Source: CAZFDT01 sp964518335 (GTDB taxonomy: Bacteria; Planctomycetota; Phycisphaerae; Phycisphaerales; Phycisphaeraceae). From it: a stretch of DNA of 6,693 nucleotides. Position 1 is the first letter of the stretch, and the number at the start of each line of letters is the position of its first letter. The notes under the pieces are model-generated. The model did no database searches, was not told where the DNA came from, and saw nothing but the letters and a program-made list of their open reading frames with translations. The stretch lies in assembly GCA_964518335.1 (NCBI GenBank), contig CAZFDT010000135.1, forward strand, positions 1-6,693. Direction: 5' to 3'. Made by a program: the position numbers and the translations under genes. Positions 5,454 through 6,693 of the stretch are shown one piece after another.

Positions 5454-6584
5454 TCAGGGGGAGTCTGGCGTGGCTCCCGGCCGCGGGCTGGGTTCTGCGG
5501 TCCATTCCTGCCGCGCGGTTCCAGGTCGTTGCTTGCCGTGCTCGAAGAACTGGGTGAATCCTTTGGGGTCGGCCAGGGCCCGGGCCACGCGATCAAGCCT
5601 GGCGTCGGCGGGATCGATCTGGCTGGCGGGCAGCGGCCAGCAGTGAAGCGCACCGTGGTAAAGGTCATCGGCGAAGGTGACCTCTTTACGCTTCTCGCCG
5701 CCGGGATGCCAATACCGCCACGTTCCCTGCTTACGGCCCTGCTCGTCGAAAGTGCCTTCGGATTCGCGCTGGCCGTTGGCGTAATAGCTCGTGAACCTGC
5801 CGACGGGCACGCCGTCGATATAGGTCCCCTCGGTGCGGGTCTGGCCGTTGGCGTATCTGGTCACATACGGCCCGTTCATTCGCGGCGCCTCCGGGGGGGC
5901 GGGAACGGCCTGGCCGGGTTCGAGAAAATGCAGCGCCTGCACGTCGTAGTAGCGCATGGCGTCCTCGATCCACGAGTGGCCGATGGAGACGTAGGCTTGG
6001 CCCGGGTTCTTGGCCTCGGCCCGCTGTCTGGGAACTACGACGGTGAGCTTGGGGTCTTCATCGATCGAGAAGGTGACGTTCTCTCCGTCGTTGTCGAAGA
6101 TGTAATTGTGCCACGTGGTCCAGTTCTCCTCGGGCCAGGCGGCCGGCTCGCCTTCGACCGGCTTGATGAGCCCACCGACGACGCGAATGAGCCACTGGCT
6201 GTCATCGTGGACGAAGAAGAACTTGAGTTCACCGGCGGTCGTGTCGCGCCTCGCCCGCAGGACGATACGGCCCGGGCGTGCCAAGCCCGGGTATCCCTGC
6301 AGGTTGGGCATGAAACTGCGATGGTAGCGCGAACCCCAGCCGATGGTGATGCGAAAGAAGTCGGGGAAGGTCTCGTACTCGGTCGAGTGCGTGAAGGGAT
6401 AGCCCGACCCGCCACCGGTGTGGGCGATCCAGCCGACATCCTGAGGGAATTCCCGGCCTGGTGCGTGTCCGTACTGGTCGGCGTGATCGTCGGCTGGCCT
6501 TGCCGGCTGCTGGTCTGCCGCAGCCCCGACCAGCAACAGGGTCGCAAGGCATGGAACGCTGAGCCGAAGGGCGATGGGGAGCAT
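5454..6584 (-). CDS. Secreted jellyroll-like protein with YwqK/MORN-type repeats
   Basis: A 376-residue predicted exported protein. A signal peptide (LRLSVPCLATLLLVGAAA, cut near residue 24) is followed by about 200 residues rich in aromatic and alternating beta-strand pattern (FFRITIGWGSRY, GRIVLRARR, ELKFFFVHDDSQWLIRVVGG, NWTTWHNYIF, AYVSIGHSWIEDAMRYYDVQALHFLEP). I read this as a concanavalin-A-like jellyroll; that is inference from pattern, not a family match. From about residue 238 come three tandem repeats of about 24 residues (GPYVTRYANGQTRTEGTY, GRFTSYYANGQRESEGTF, GTWRYWHPGGEKRKEVTF) and a partial fourth (GALHCW). They fit the YwqK/MORN-variant repeat, which forms beta-hairpins and is often used for binding. 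The tail is polar and proline-rich. There is no lipobox. The start is the ATG at 6584, six bases after GAGGTG; a GTG at 6593 overlaps that site and is less likely. It may bind carbohydrate or protein outside the cytoplasm; function unknown. Confidence 0.9.
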   Translation of the reverse strand: MLPIALRLSVPCLATLLLVGAAADQQPARPADDHADQYGHAPGREFPQDVGWIAHTGGGSGYPFTHSTEYETFPDFFRITIGWGSRYHRSFMPNLQGYPGLARPGRIVLRARRDTTAGELKFFFVHDDSQWLIRVVGGLIKPVEGEPAAWPEENWTTWHNYIFDNDGENVTFSIDEDPKLTVVVPRQRAEAKNPGQAYVSIGHSWIEDAMRYYDVQALHFLEPGQAVPAPPEAPRMNGPYVTRYANGQTRTEGTYIDGVPVGRFTSYYANGQRESEGTFDEQGRKQGTWRYWHPGGEKRKEVTFADDLYHGALHCWPLPASQIDPADARLDRVARALADPKGFTQFFEHGKQRPGTARQEWTAEPSPRPGATPDSP

Positions 6585-6693
6585 GGTCGTCACCTCGTGC
6601 GTTGGTGCAGGCGGAGCAGTATGCCCTTGCTGCTGGCTTGGGGTGGCGTCTCGCGTCTGCGGCCGAGGCGAGGCCGGCGCGTGGCGCGACGCG
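6585..6693. other. Upstream region of the repeat-protein gene
   Basis: It contains the ribosome site (coding strand GAGGTG, 6591-6596). Further up the sequence is very GC-rich, with a short inverted repeat CGCGT-ACGCG (6678-6693) at the window edge. I see no convincing -35/-10 pair, and the promoter may lie beyond the window. Confidence 0.5.

Noticed and set aside
5287..5668. Possible small genes on the minus strand after the repeat-protein gene
   Set aside because: The frames start within the repeat-protein gene, have no ribosome site and translate to low-complexity sequence; a frameshifted extension of that protein was considered but shows no continued repeat.
1..6693. CRISPR array or defence system
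   Set aside because: No regularly spaced repeats beyond the two copies at 11-44, and no nuclease, helicase or toxin-antitoxin gene apart from the housekeeping exonuclease.

Overview
The window looks like a piece of a GC-rich Planctomycetota chromosome, most likely class Phycisphaerae or a relative. The evidence is two tandem prepilin-like genes with the near-invariant N-terminus (FTLIELLVVISIIALLI, then LGQA and CxxNHRQLL) that is heavily amplified in that phylum, a transposase remnant whose N-terminal half resembles an integrase family common in planctomycetes (recognised from memory), and a secreted beta-rich protein with YwqK/MORN-type repeats. Assignment below phylum is inference.

Layout. 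At 1-119 there is no gene, but a short motif, TTCTATCGAG, occurs twice 24 bp apart and may mark the edge of a mobile element. Bases 120-1550 (minus) encode the large subunit of exodeoxyribonuclease VII (xseA), apparently intact, with a run of nine identical bases inside the reading frame. From 1551 to 2096 no convincing gene is seen; the stretch holds two hairpins, one a very stable 16-bp palindrome (1967-2002). Bases 2097-2859 (plus) are a dead insertion-sequence transposase. It can be rebuilt across two frameshifts and one stop codon, and its front and back halves appear to come from two different DDE transposase families joined near 2325, with the first catalytic aspartate missing. Bases 2860-3025 are non-coding, with a small direct and inverted repeat.

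Bases 3026-3820 and 4105-5001 (both minus) are two paralogous secreted, prepilin-like proteins. Each has a strong Shine-Dalgarno and a candidate sigma-70-type promoter of its own, and each promoter carries an inverted repeat over the -35 box. A hairpin terminator candidate after the upstream gene suggests that they are separate transcription units. Bases 5002-5453 are non-coding: the promoter of the upstream paralogue, then GC-rich palindromes. Bases 5454-6584 (minus) encode a signal-peptide protein with a jellyroll-like N-terminal region and three or more YwqK/MORN-like repeats. The last 109 bases are its upstream region.

Working together: only xseA has a known biochemical role (DNA repair, with the small subunit XseB, which is not in the window). 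The two prepilin-like proteins and the repeat protein are all predicted to be exported, but nothing in the sequence ties them into one pathway. I see no CRISPR array, tRNA, rRNA, toxin-antitoxin pair or recognisable defence system. The most unusual items are the chimeric transposase, the dyads over the two paralogue promoters and the jellyroll-repeat architecture; none of them amounts to clear evidence of a new system.
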